From NCBI RefSeq assembly GCF_000186865.1, contig NW_008705581.1, forward strand, positions 37,364-50,780: 13,417 nt of DNA. The letters run 5' to 3'. The translations under genes and the position numbers were made by a program. The notes beneath the pieces are model-generated. The model made no database searches. It was not told the origin of the DNA and saw only the letters and a program-made list of their open reading frames with translations. The stretch is from Aureococcus anophagefferens (lineage: Eukaryota > Sar > Pelagophyceae > Pelagomonadales > Pelagomonadaceae). Shown piece by piece: positions 1 through 7,501 of this stretch; positions within the stretch are counted from its first letter, which is position 1; every line of letters begins with the position of its first letter.

Positions 1-3000
1 TGTCCGGAGCCTACGGACCTATGACCGACGCGCCCTCGCAGGCGACCCTGGCTACTACTGCATCGAGTCCAGCTACACGAGCGCGCCCCACGCGCCGAGC
101 CGCGCGGCATCCGGCGGTCGGGGGGGGGGCGACTTCGAACGTCTCGAGCTCGTCGGGATCGATGCCGTTTTGGGTCGTCGTTGGACGAACGGTCGTCCCT
201 CGTCCGAGTGCTCGAGCGAGTGATGCGTGTCGACACCGTTCACACACATCGCGAGTGATGCGTGTCGACACCGTTCACACACATCGCGAACCCGCGCAGG
301 CGCCGGGCGCGCCGACGGTCGACGAGCCGAGCACGATCGGCGGCCGCTGCCCCGCGGGCGGCTACCCGCGCGAATCAAATCTTCAAACCGACTTGAGTGT
401 GAGCGTATTTGGCGGCCTTGACGCGAACTCGTCGTGCGAATCAAATCTGTGAGCGTATTTGACGGCCTTGACGCAAACTCGTCGTGATCTCGACGAGGGG
501 AACGCACTCGTCGAATCATGGAGCCACATCGATGCGACCGAGAGTTTCGAGGTTCGGTCGGGACGTCGCGAACCGGCGCAGGCGGCTACTGCCCCCTCGC
601 GTCGAGCTACCCGAACCCGTGCCCCGCGGGCACGTACAACAACGAGAGCGGCGCGACGTCCGAGGACGAGTGCGACAACTGCCTCGCTGGCTATTACTGC
701 AGCGGCCTGTGTGGATTTCAGATCTTCATCCGACTTCAATGTGCGCTTATTCGACAATTTTGTCATGGGCTCTTTGTGCTCTCCGTCGAGAACTCGACGA
801 GAGCAATCGATTCATCCAAAAGTCGGCCGAATCGACGTCGATGTGACCGAGCTCGAGAGCTCTGAAGTTGGGGCCCCGACGTCCCAGCTCACCGGTTGAT
901 TTGCACACAGGCAGCGGCAGCAACAACCCGTACCCGACGGGCCCGTGCTACCCGGGCTATTACTGCGAGAGCGCGAGCATCACGCCGACGCAGCACGAGT
1001 GCGCCGCGGGCAAGTACAGCGGCTACGGCGCGGCGGAGTGCACGGACTGCGAGCCGGGGACCTACCAGCCCTACCGGGCCCAGGCGACGTGCGTCGACAC
1101 GCCCGCGGGCTACTACGCGGACGGCTACGGGTCGACGACGTACCTCCCCTGCGAGGTCGGCTACTACTGCCCCGCGGGCACGGCGAGCTACCTGCGCGAC
1201 CCAGCGTCCCGCGGCCGCGACGATTTTCGAGAGTTTTTGACCGGGAAACCGATGGACAATCGTCACCGTCGTGCTTGGTAGGCTCTACCCCTGCCCCTTC
1301 GGCACCTACGGCGCCCAGGAGCTCCTCGTCGACGTCACGGAGTGCTCGCTCTGCGACGCGGGATACTACTGCGGGCCCAAGGACGACGGGAGCGACGGCC
1401 TCTCGGCGCCGACGGCCAAGTGCGACGCGGGATACTACTGCTCCAGCGGCGCCTTCGACAGCCAGGGCGCCTACTGCATCGACCTCGACGTCTACGTCGC
1501 GTCCTACGACCCGGCGACGGACTCGAACGTCACCTACGACGGCAACGCGACGTCAATCGGCTACCTCAAGGACTGCGGCGACGACGGCGGCGGCTGCCCC
1601 GCGGGCCACTTCTGCCTCCGGGGCAGCGGCTACCCGGAGCCCTGCCCCATCGGCACCTTCTACGGCGGCACGCTCCTCACGGGCGACTGCGACACGTGCT
1701 CGCCCGGCGCGGCCTGCGACACGACGGGCCTGGAGGCGCCGAACGCGGTCTGCGCCTGCGTGGAATTCAAATCTTCAACCCGACTTCAATGTGCGCATAT
1801 GCGACAGTTTTGACGCAAGCTCTTCAGCTGTGCTTCGAGAACTCGACGAGAGCCATCGATTCGTCCAAAAATCAGCCGAATCGACTTCGATGTGACCGAG
1901 CTAGAGAATTCTGAAGTTTGGTTGGGATAACCCAGCTCATTGATTTCCACACAGGTTTGCGCGGGCGGCTACTTCTGCCGCAACGCGAACGAGGGCGCGC
2001 CGTCGACGACGCCCCTCTGCCTCGACGACGCCTGCGCGGGCGACTACGGCCTCTGCCCCGCCGGGTCCTCCTGCGCCAACGGCACGTCCGAGCCCGCCGC
2101 GTGCGCCGCGGGCACCTACGGGCCCACGGTGGGCCTCGACGCGTGCCTCGCGTGCCCCGCGGGCCGCATGTGCAACGGGACGAACACGACGCACTACGCC
2201 GACTGCCCCCGGGGCGGCTTCTGCCCGGCGGGCACGGGCGCGACGCCGGAGCCCTGCCCGAAGGGCCGCTACGGCCACGCGACGAACCTCGCGCGCGCGG
2301 CCGACTGCGCGCCCTGCCCCGAGGGCCGCCACTGCCCGGAGCCGGGCCTCGTCGCGCCGGGCCCGCCCTGCGACGCGGGCTTCGTCTGCGAGATCGGCTC
2401 GGTCCACGCGAACGGCACCGCGCGCGCGGGCGGCCTCGCCGCGGCGCCGTGCGCCGCGGGCGGCTACTGCCGCGCCGGCTCGGCGCACGCGACGCCGTGC
2501 CCCGTCGGCACCTTCTCGCCCGACGCCGGCGAGACGTCGCCCGGCGCCTGCGGCGCCTGCACGGCCGGGTCCTACTGCGACGCCGTGGGCCTCGCGGCGC
2601 CCGCGGGCCTCTGCGAGCCGGGATACTACTGCGAGGCCGGCGCGACGTCGCCGCGCGCCGCGCTCTGCCCCGCGGCGGCCGCGTGCCCGCTCGGCGCCGG
2701 CGCGCCCGCGCCCTGCGACGCGGGGACCTACGCCGCGGCCGAGGGCGCCGCGCGGTGCGACGCGTGCCCGGCGGGCTTCTACTGCGGGAACGCGACGGCC
2801 GACTACCACGACTACCCCTGCCCGGCCGGCCACTACTGCCCCGCGTCCTCGACGGCGGCGACGGCGCACCCGTGCCCCGCGGGCACCTTCAGCAACGTCT
2901 CCGCGGCCCAGGCGCCGAGCGACTGCGTCGACGTGCCGCCGGGCTTCTGGGCCGCGGGCGCCGGCGCCGCGGGCCTCGCGGGCAAGTGCGACGCGGGCTG

Positions 3001-4011
3001 GTTCTGCGTCGGCAGGGCGACGTCGCCGGCGCCGTCCTTCGCGACGGGCACGGGCGGCAAGTGCGGCCCCGGGAGCGCGTGCCCCGCGGGCAGCACCTGG
3101 GACCGGCCCTGCCCCGGCGGGTCCTTCTGCGACGGCTCGCGCGTCGTCGGCCTCTGCGCGCCGGGCTTCTTCTGCGAATCCAACGCGACGGCCTACCGGC
3201 CCGACGGCGCCGCCGCGTCGTCCGGCCCCTGCCCGGCGGGCCACTACTGCCCCCGGGGCGCCGTGTCGCCCGTGCCCTGCCCGCCGGGGACGGCCCTCGC
3301 GACGCAAGGCGCCGCGAACGCGACGGACTGCGCGGCCTGCGCCGCGGGCTTCCTCTGCCCGAACGCGTCGACGGCGACGGCCGAGATCGCGTGCCCCGCG
3401 GGCTCCTACTGCCCCGCGGGGTCCGTCGTCGCGATCCCCTGCCCCGCCGGGTCGTCGTGCGCGGCCGGCGCGGGGTCGAACGCGTCGTGCGCCGCGGGCA
3501 GCTACCAGCCCCTCGCCGGCCAGGCGGCGTGCCTCGCCTGCCCGTCGGGCTTCTTCTGCGGCGTCGGCGCCGCGGCCTACGAGCCCTGCCCCCGGGGCCA
3601 CTACTGCGGCGCGAATACGGAGGCCGGGACCCAGTTCCCCTGCCCGAACCAGGGCAGGAAAAGAGAGCGAAATTCCCAAAGGCTCCGATCTCGGCCATTT
3701 TCCACTCGTTTCGGCTGATTTTTGGACGAGCGATCATCTCTCGGAACGGTCTCGAAGCGTGGATGTGTTTTCCGTAACGCGTGCGCGCGGAACACTCACG
3801 TTGAAGCGACGTTGAATCACTCTTTTCCTGCCCAGGCCCGAACGGCACGTTCTCGAACGCCACGCGGCTCCAGGCGGCGGCCGAGTGCACGCCGTGCCTC
3901 CCGGGCCACTTCTGCAACGACACGGGCCTCGAGGCGCCCGCGGGCACCTGCGCGCCGGGCCACTTCTGCACCGAGGGGGCCATCGTCGCCGCGCCGGACC
4001 ACACGTGGTAG
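1..4011 (+). CDS. Cys-rich GCC2/GCC3 (ephrin-receptor-like) repeat protein, 3' part of a multi-exon gene
   Basis: I assemble exons <42-91, 300-357, 582-698, 911-1193, 1282-1747, 1955-3641 and 3836-4011, giving about 944 residues up to a TAG at 4009-4011. Every junction keeps one reading frame (intron phases 0, 1, 1, 2, 0, 1). The product is an array of repeats of the form C-P-x-G-T-Y/F ... C-x2-C-P-x-G-x-Y/F-C (GYYC, GHYC, CPAGTY), with many N-x-S/T sites. This matches the ephrin-receptor-like/GCC2_GCC3 class of disulphide-rich extracellular repeats, so a secreted or cell-surface protein is likely; its ligand and role are unknown. The N-terminus and any signal peptide lie before the window. 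No membrane segment is seen in this part, and the protein ends in ...DHTW. Bases 2-41 are ambiguous: they may be exon, or the tail of an intron ending in CAG at 41. Base 3 onward also gives a repeat-like GAYGPMTDAPSQAT in another frame. Confidence 0.8.
100..299 (-). mobile_element. Introner element, family 1, reverse orientation (intron 92-299)
   Basis: The element is flanked by an 8-bp target-site duplication: gcgccgag at 92-99 and gcgccggg at 300-307 (7 of 8 identical). Its interior aligns with the reverse complement of the other family-1 copies. Landmarks are the 'acttcgaac', 'ctcgagctcg' and 'ttggacgaa' blocks and the 'agtgat..cgtcga' segment. The intron runs from GC at 92 to CAG at 297-299 in phase 0. 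Removing it joins SAPH to APGAP in frame. The element contains a G homopolymer near 119-129 and a perfect 35-bp tandem duplication. It is the most diverged copy in the window. Confidence 0.75.
216..285. repeat. Perfect 2 x 35-bp tandem duplication inside the first introner
   Basis: Bases 216-250 and 251-285 are identical 35-mers beginning gcgagtgatg and ending cacacacatc; gcga follows as the start of a third copy. The unit lies wholly within the introner at 100-299. In the copy at 12665-12856 the matching segment occurs once, so this is a local duplication in one element. Confidence 0.9.
366..581 (+). mobile_element. Introner element, family 1, forward orientation (intron 358-581)
   Basis: A perfect 8-bp target-site duplication, gcggctac, flanks the element at 358-365 and 582-589. 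The body shares the family-1 blocks 'aatcaaatcttcaa.ccgactt', 'ttgacgc.aactc', 'tcgacgag', 'atcgatgcgaccgag' and 'ttcggtcggga'. The intron starts with GC (358) and ends with CAG (579-581), phase 1. Splicing joins ...CPAG to GYCPLASS, a standard repeat sequence for this protein. At 216 nt it is the longest copy because of an internal duplication. Confidence 0.85.
399..486. repeat. Imperfect 50-bp tandem duplication inside the second introner
   Basis: The segment starting gtgagcgtatttg at 399 recurs at 449. About 38 nt are shared with two substitutions (g/a after 'tatttg' and after 'ttgacgc'). The phrase gcgaatcaaatct also occurs twice, near 370 and 436. The duplication is confined to the introner at 366-581. 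Confidence 0.8.
707..910 (+). mobile_element. Introner element, family 1, forward orientation (intron 699-910)
   Basis: A perfect 8-bp duplication, gcagcggc, is found at 699-706 and 911-918. The ends form an inverted repeat: ctgtgtggatttc at the left, and at the right the complement of gatttgcacacag. The intron begins GC at 699 and ends CAG at 908-910, phase 1 within a Cys codon. Splicing gives GYYC-SGSNNPYP. A GT at 711 inside the left end could act as an alternative 5' splice site and would add exactly 12 nt in frame. The copies at 366 and 3650 lack such a GT, so I prefer the target-duplication site. Confidence 0.9.
1194..1281 (+). other. Short 88-nt GC-AG intron, possibly a decayed introner
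   Basis: The frame is open but non-repetitive from about 1200 and reaches a TAG at 1279-1281, which also supplies the intron's terminal AG. Removing 1194-1281 (GCGCGACC...TTGGTAG) joins GTASYL to LYPCPFGTYG in frame, phase 2. The 8 bases at the intron start (gcgcgacc) and just after its end (gctctacc) match at 6 of 8 positions. This could be an old, eroded target duplication. The interior shows no clear similarity to the ~200-nt introners. Confidence 0.6.
1756..1954 (+). mobile_element. Introner element, family 1, forward orientation (intron 1748-1954)
   Basis: The flanking 8-bp duplication is gtctgcgc (1748-1755) and gtttgcgc (1955-1962), 7 of 8 identical. The element starts ctgcgtggaattcaaatc, ends ttgatttccacacag, and is highly similar throughout to the copy at 707-910. 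This is the only resolved intron here with GT at its 5' end (1748), supplied by the target duplication. Phase 0. Splicing restores PNA-VCAGGYFC. The single TSD mismatch is a substitution within one copy. Confidence 0.9.
3650..3835. mobile_element. Introner element of a second, unrelated family (intron 3642-3835)
   Basis: A perfect 8-bp duplication, gcccgaac, lies at 3642-3649 and 3836-3843. The element ends are inverted repeats: CAGGGCAGGAAAAGAG at 3650-3665, and CTCTTTTCCTGCCCAG at 3820-3835. They match over 16 bp with one mismatch. The interior is AT-richer than the flanks and unlike the family-1 sequence. The intron is GC-AG, phase 1, and splicing joins FPC to PNGTFSNAT in frame. It follows the same rule as family 1: the AG comes from the transposon end and the 5' dinucleotide from the duplicated target. 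Confidence 0.88.
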
Positions 4012-4294
4012 TCGGGGGCGCGGGGGCTAAGCGGACGCGGGGGCGCTCTCGAAAGGGCCGTCTCTCGCGCGCGCTCTCTCTCGGTGATGGCCGTCGCGAT
4101 GGCGTCGATTTCGCAAGGCGGCGAGAGGCGAGGAGCCGCTCGAGCTCATGCTCACTCGTCTGCCGCGCCATCGCGCGCCTTTGTGGCAATTCATGGAAAA
4201 AGGAAGGTGCAAACCACAATATCGGCGAGGCCTCGCGAGCGTAGTCAGCTGTCGTCCAGTCGCGCCGACGCGACGTAGCGTGCGCAACAAGACG
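4012..4294 (+). promoter_or_regulatory. Intergenic region upstream of the E2 gene
   Basis: This 283-nt gap holds the 3' flank of the Cys-rich gene and the presumed promoter and 5' UTR of the E2 gene. A pyrimidine-rich tract of CTCTC and CGCG repeats lies at about 4060-4082. Several upstream ATGs occur (for example 4084, 4087 and 4148); the one at 4148 is in frame with E2, but the sequence it adds does not look like a targeting peptide. No TATA-like element is evident. Confidence 0.35.
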
Positions 4295-5617
4295 ATGCTC
4301 GCACGCTTCGCGCGGACGGCCGCGCGGCCCGCGCTCTGGCGCGCGCCGCGCGCGGCCCTGAGCTATCCGGCCCACGAGGTCGTCGGCTTGCCGGCGCTGT
4401 CGCCGACGATGGAGCAGGGCACCATCGCGGCCTGGAAGGTCGACGAGGGCGGCGCCTTCGGCGCCGGCGACGTCATCGCGGAGATCGAGACGGACAAGGC
4501 GACGGTGGACTTCGAGGCGCAGGACGACGGCGTGCTCGCCAAGATCCTCGTGCCCGCGGGCACCGAGGTCGCCGTCGGCGCGCCGGTCATGGTCGTCGTC
4601 GAGGACGAGGGCGACGCGGCCGCCTTCGGCGACTTCGTCGCCCCGGCCGCCGCGGCCGCGGCGCCGCCCGCGCCGGCGCCGGCGCCGGAGCCCGCGGCCG
4701 CGCCGCCCGCGGCCGCGCCCGCGCCCGCGGCCGCGGCGCCGCCCGCGGCCGCGCCCGCGGCCGCCGGCGCGCGCGTCGTCGCGTCGCCCCTCGCGCGCAA
4801 GGAGGCCGCGGCCGCGGGCGTGGACCTGAGCCTCGTCGCCGGCACGGGCCCCGGCGGCCGCGTCACCGCCGACGACGTCCGCTTCTTCGAGCCCCCCGCG
4901 GCGGCGGAGGTCGCGGCGGCGCCGCCGGCCGCGGCCGTCGCGGGCGCGGGCTACGCGGAGTACGCCGTGAGCCCGGCGTCGGCGGCCATCGCCGCGAAGC
5001 TCGCCCACTCCATGCAGACGGCGCCCCACTACTACCTCACCATGGACTGCGACGTCGGCGCCGCGCTGGAGCTCCTCGAGTCGCTCAACGCGTCGCTCGG
5101 CGACGCGGCGCCCGTGGGCCTCTACGACCTCATGATCAAGGCGTCGGCGTCGGCGACCAAGGCCGTGCCCGCCGTCAACGCGTCCTGGCTCGAGCCGGGC
5201 GTCGTGCGCCAGTACGCGCGCTTCGACGTCAACGTCGTCTCGGGCGTCGGCGAGGGCCTCGCGGCGCCCGCGCTCGTCGACGTCGGCGCGCTGGGCCTCG
5301 GCGACATCGCCGCGTTCACGGCGGCGGCGCCCGGGGCGGACGAGCCCTACGTCGCGGGCACGTTCACGATCCAGAACCTCGGAGCGTTCGGCGTCGCGTC
5401 CGCCGCGCCCATCGTCCACACGCCCCAGGCCTGCGCGCTCGCCCTCGGCGCCGTGCGCGACGACGTCGCCCTCGGCGACGACGGCGCCCTGATCGCCAAG
5501 CCGACGCTCACGTGCACGCTCGCCGCGGACCACCGCGTCGTCGACGGCGCCGTCGGCGCGCAGTGGCTCGCCGCGCTCAAGGGCCTCGTCGAGAACCCGA
5601 CGACGCTCCTCCTCTAG
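4295..5617 (+). CDS. DLAT: Dihydrolipoyllysine-residue acetyltransferase, E2 of the mitochondrial pyruvate dehydrogenase complex
   Basis: E2 transfers the acetyl group from lipoamide to CoA and forms the core of the pyruvate dehydrogenase complex. The 440-residue product opens with a basic, Ala/Arg-rich presequence (MLARFARTAARPALWRAPRA), consistent with mitochondrial import. One lipoyl domain follows (about 27-105), with the lipoylated Lys68 in ETDKA. Next come a long Ala/Pro-rich hinge (about 113-160), a peripheral subunit-binding domain (about 161-197, ASPLARKEA...GTGPGGRVTADD), and the catalytic acyltransferase domain (about 225-440) with DHRVVDG (His413, Asp417, Gly418). I chose the ATG at 4295 because it starts the presequence; an in-frame ATG at 4148 would add 49 residues. 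No intron is needed. The catalytic domain seems about seven residues short between EGLAAP and GTFTIQN compared with animal E2 as I remember it. A plastid or branched-chain E2 is possible but fits less well. Confidence 0.92.
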   Translation: MLARFARTAARPALWRAPRAALSYPAHEVVGLPALSPTMEQGTIAAWKVDEGGAFGAGDVIAEIETDKATVDFEAQDDGVLAKILVPAGTEVAVGAPVMVVVEDEGDAAAFGDFVAPAAAAAAPPAPAPAPEPAAAPPAAAPAPAAAAPPAAAPAAAGARVVASPLARKEAAAAGVDLSLVAGTGPGGRVTADDVRFFEPPAAAEVAAAPPAAAVAGAGYAEYAVSPASAAIAAKLAHSMQTAPHYYLTMDCDVGAALELLESLNASLGDAAPVGLYDLMIKASASATKAVPAVNASWLEPGVVRQYARFDVNVVSGVGEGLAAPALVDVGALGLGDIAAFTAAAPGADEPYVAGTFTIQNLGAFGVASAAPIVHTPQACALALGAVRDDVALGDDGALIAKPTLTCTLAADHRVVDGAVGAQWLAALKGLVENPTTLLL

Positions 5618-5727
5618 GGGGCCGGGCGCCGAGCGGGACCCCGGCGCGACGCGGGGGCCGAAGACTTAAAACACGAGCACGAGGGCCGAACGCCAGCACG
5701 AGAGCCTAGCGCGGCGGGCCCGGCGGC

Positions 5728-5773
5728 CGCTCGAGGAACCGCTTACGACCGCCTAGCGCTCGAGGAACCGCTT
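5728..5773. repeat. 17-bp direct repeat at the end of the hydrolase gene
   Basis: cgctcgaggaaccgctt occurs at 5728-5744 and 5757-5773, 29 bp apart. The second copy encodes the hydrolase C-terminal KRFLER just before its stop codon. The first lies just beyond the stop, in a different frame. A small local duplication across the stop codon may have set the present C-terminus. Confidence 0.8.
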
Positions 5774-7501
5774 CCGCGCGCAGCCGAGCGGCGCGCCCGC
5801 CGCGTCGACGGAGAGGCCCGGCGGGACGGCGTAGGCCTCGTCGGAGACGACGGCGAGCGCGAGGTCGAGCTCGACGCCGCCGCCGAGCGCGAGCGTCAGC
5901 GTCGCCGCGTCCTCGGCGAGCGGCGCGGGCACGGCCGCGGCGGCGGCGACGATCGCGGAGCCCCGGGCGACGCAGACCTCGACGGGCCCGCCCGCGGCGA
6001 CGGACGCCGTCGCGCGCGCGCCCCGCGCGCCGAAGGCGACGGCGTCGCCGCCGCGGGCTCGGCCCGGTTCCGTCCAGGCCCAGGCGCCGCCGCCGGCGCG
6101 GACGCCGGCGAAGACGCGGCGGTCCCAGGCGCGCGGCGCCGCGGCGGCCGCGCCCCGGGCCGCGACGGCGTGGAGGACGACGCGGGGCGGCCGGGGCGCG
6201 CCCGCGGCCGCGCGCACGAAGGCCGCGGCCTCGGCGACGCACCGCGCGGGCGTCTCGTGGCAGAACGCGAAGATGGGGAACGCGTGGACCATGTCTCGGT
6301 AGACCGTGTGCGTCGCGCCCGCCTTGGCCGCGACGGCCGCCTGCTGGGCCCTCAAAATCTCGCAGTCGCCGGACTGGACGAGCACCGGCGGCAGGCCGCG
6401 GAGGTCGCCTTTGAGCGGCGAGTGCGTCGCGTCGGCCGGCCCGGACGCGGCGCGCGTCGCGTCCGCGAAGAGGTCGATGAGGTCGCGGGGCAGGAAGTCG
6501 ACGGGCGCGTCGACGCCGGCCAGGTCCGCGTCGAGGTCGACCCAGGGCGACTGGAGCAAACCCCCCGCGGGCGGCGGCCCGCCGCCGTCGCGCAGCGCGC
6601 AGAGCGCCGCGAGCGCGAGGCCGCCGCCGGCCGAGTCGCCGCCGAGCACCGTGCGCTCCGGCGCGCAGCCCGCGGCGAGGCAGCGGCCGTAGGCGCCGAG
6701 CACGTCGCCTAACGCGGCGGCCGACGCGACGTCGGGCGGCCGCCGGTACTCGGGCAGCGCCACGAGGCAGTCCGCGGCGACCGCGAGGCGGAACGCGAGG
6801 TCGCGGTGCGTGCCCCGGCAGCAGAGGGACCAGGCGCCGCCGTGGGCGAAGAGCAGGCACGGCGCGTCCGCCGCGAGCGACCGGAAGCCCGCCGAGCCGA
6901 GGAACGCCGCGTCGACCTGCGAGTCGAGCGACCGCCACGTCGGCGCGAGCCCCGGCGTCCGCGCCGCGGGCCAGATCCACTCGAGCGCGACGGGCCCGGC
7001 CCGGTCCGTCGCGCGGAGGCAGCCCCGCGGCAGGAGCGGGCCGGGGATGTTCACCGTCGTCGCGACGCGGAGGAGCTCGATGTCGCGCGGGTAGGACCGC
7101 GCGGCGGACTTGAGCGCCGTCACCGACGCCTCGAGGGCCACGTTCCACGTCGGCCGCTTCGGCGCGAAGAGCGCGCGCACCGCGGCCTTGAGCGCCGCGC
7201 CGGGCACGCGGAGCGGCAGCGTCGCGCCGCGGAACGCGCGCCGCGCGGGGTGCAGGTGCGCCATGGACAGCGCGTCCGGCTCCGGCGCGGCGCCGCCGTC
7301 GTCGTCTTCGTCGCCGTCGCTCCAGGCGGCGCCGCGCGCCACGAGCGCCGTCGTCGCCGCGCCGACGGCGTCGTCGGGTGGTTGCTCGGTCGGCTCCGCA
7401 GCGTCGTCCGACGCGGCTCGTGGCGCGGCCGTCGTTGCCGCATCGACGGCGTCGTCCGACGCGGCTCTTGGCGCTGCCGTCGTTGCCGGCGTATCAACCA
7501 T
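5753..7501 (-). CDS. HSL-type alpha/beta hydrolase (esterase/lipase) with a C-terminal extra domain
   Basis: This is a serine esterase of the hormone-sensitive-lipase/alpha-beta-hydrolase-3 type. Numbering from an ATG at 7588, it has the oxyanion-hole motif HGGAW (249-253), the nucleophile elbow GDSAGG with Ser319, an acid region SGDCEIL (Asp408/Glu410) and His435 in RDMVHAF. These point to hydrolysis of a carboxyl ester, substrate unknown. The first ~100 residues are Ala/Asp-rich and include a 16-residue duplication. About 145 residues after the hydrolase fold (from VVLHAVAARG) are not part of that family and look like a beta-rich domain, possibly a degenerate C2; this is weak. I give the ATG at 7501 as the start, because the 29 codons upstream (to the ATG at 7588) are AT-richer and use codons such as aaa, gta and cta that the rest avoids. 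TAG stop at 5753-5755. Confidence 0.8.
   Translation of the reverse strand: MVDTPATTAAPRAASDDAVDAATTAAPRAASDDAAEPTEQPPDDAVGAATTALVARGAAWSDGDEDDDGGAAPEPDALSMAHLHPARRAFRGATLPLRVPGAALKAAVRALFAPKRPTWNVALEASVTALKSAARSYPRDIELLRVATTVNIPGPLLPRGCLRATDRAGPVALEWIWPAARTPGLAPTWRSLDSQVDAAFLGSAGFRSLAADAPCLLFAHGGAWSLCCRGTHRDLAFRLAVAADCLVALPEYRRPPDVASAAALGDVLGAYGRCLAAGCAPERTVLGGDSAGGGLALAALCALRDGGGPPPAGGLLQSPWVDLDADLAGVDAPVDFLPRDLIDLFADATRAASGPADATHSPLKGDLRGLPPVLVQSGDCEILRAQQAAVAAKAGATHTVYRDMVHAFPIFAFCHETPARCVAEAAAFVRAAAGAPRPPRVVLHAVAARGAAAAAPRAWDRRVFAGVRAGGGAWAWTEPGRARGGDAVAFGARGARATASVAAGGPVEVCVARGSAIVAAAAAVPAPLAEDAATLTLALGGGVELDLALAVVSDEAYAVPPGLSVDAAGAPLGCARKRFLER
7401..7496. repeat. 48-bp tandem duplication in the hydrolase N-terminal coding region
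   Basis: Bases 7401-7448 and 7449-7496 are near-identical 48-bp units starting gcgtcgtccgacgcggctc. They differ at a few positions. The length is a multiple of three and encodes the repeated TTAAPRAASDDA stretch of the hydrolase on the minus strand. Confidence 0.85.

Noticed and set aside
216..285. Two identical 35-bp units resembling a start of a CRISPR array
   Set aside because: The copies are directly adjacent with no spacer, lie within a eukaryotic intron transposon, and match a single-copy segment in other introners.
711..716. GT inside the transposon left end as the main 5' splice site
   Set aside because: It keeps frame but leaves 12 extra nt (duplication plus four transposon bases), and the equivalent GT is missing in the elements at 100, 366 and 3650. 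The target-duplication boundary gives exact restoration in all cases.
1937..3679. Long open frame on the minus strand opposite the Cys-rich gene (580 codons)
   Set aside because: It is Arg/Ala/Gly-rich with no domain pattern. Very GC-rich coding DNA leaves complementary frames open; the plus-strand frame has ordered Cys repeats and fits the splice structure.
4084..4278. Small open frame of 64 codons upstream of E2
   Set aside because: It has no recognisable motif and a weak composition signal. It could be an upstream ORF, but nothing supports translation.
3734..5533. Long minus-strand frame opposite the E2 gene (599 codons)
   Set aside because: It is an Arg/Gly-rich shadow of the E2 coding sequence; E2 has unmistakable lipoyl and DHRVVDG motifs on the plus strand.
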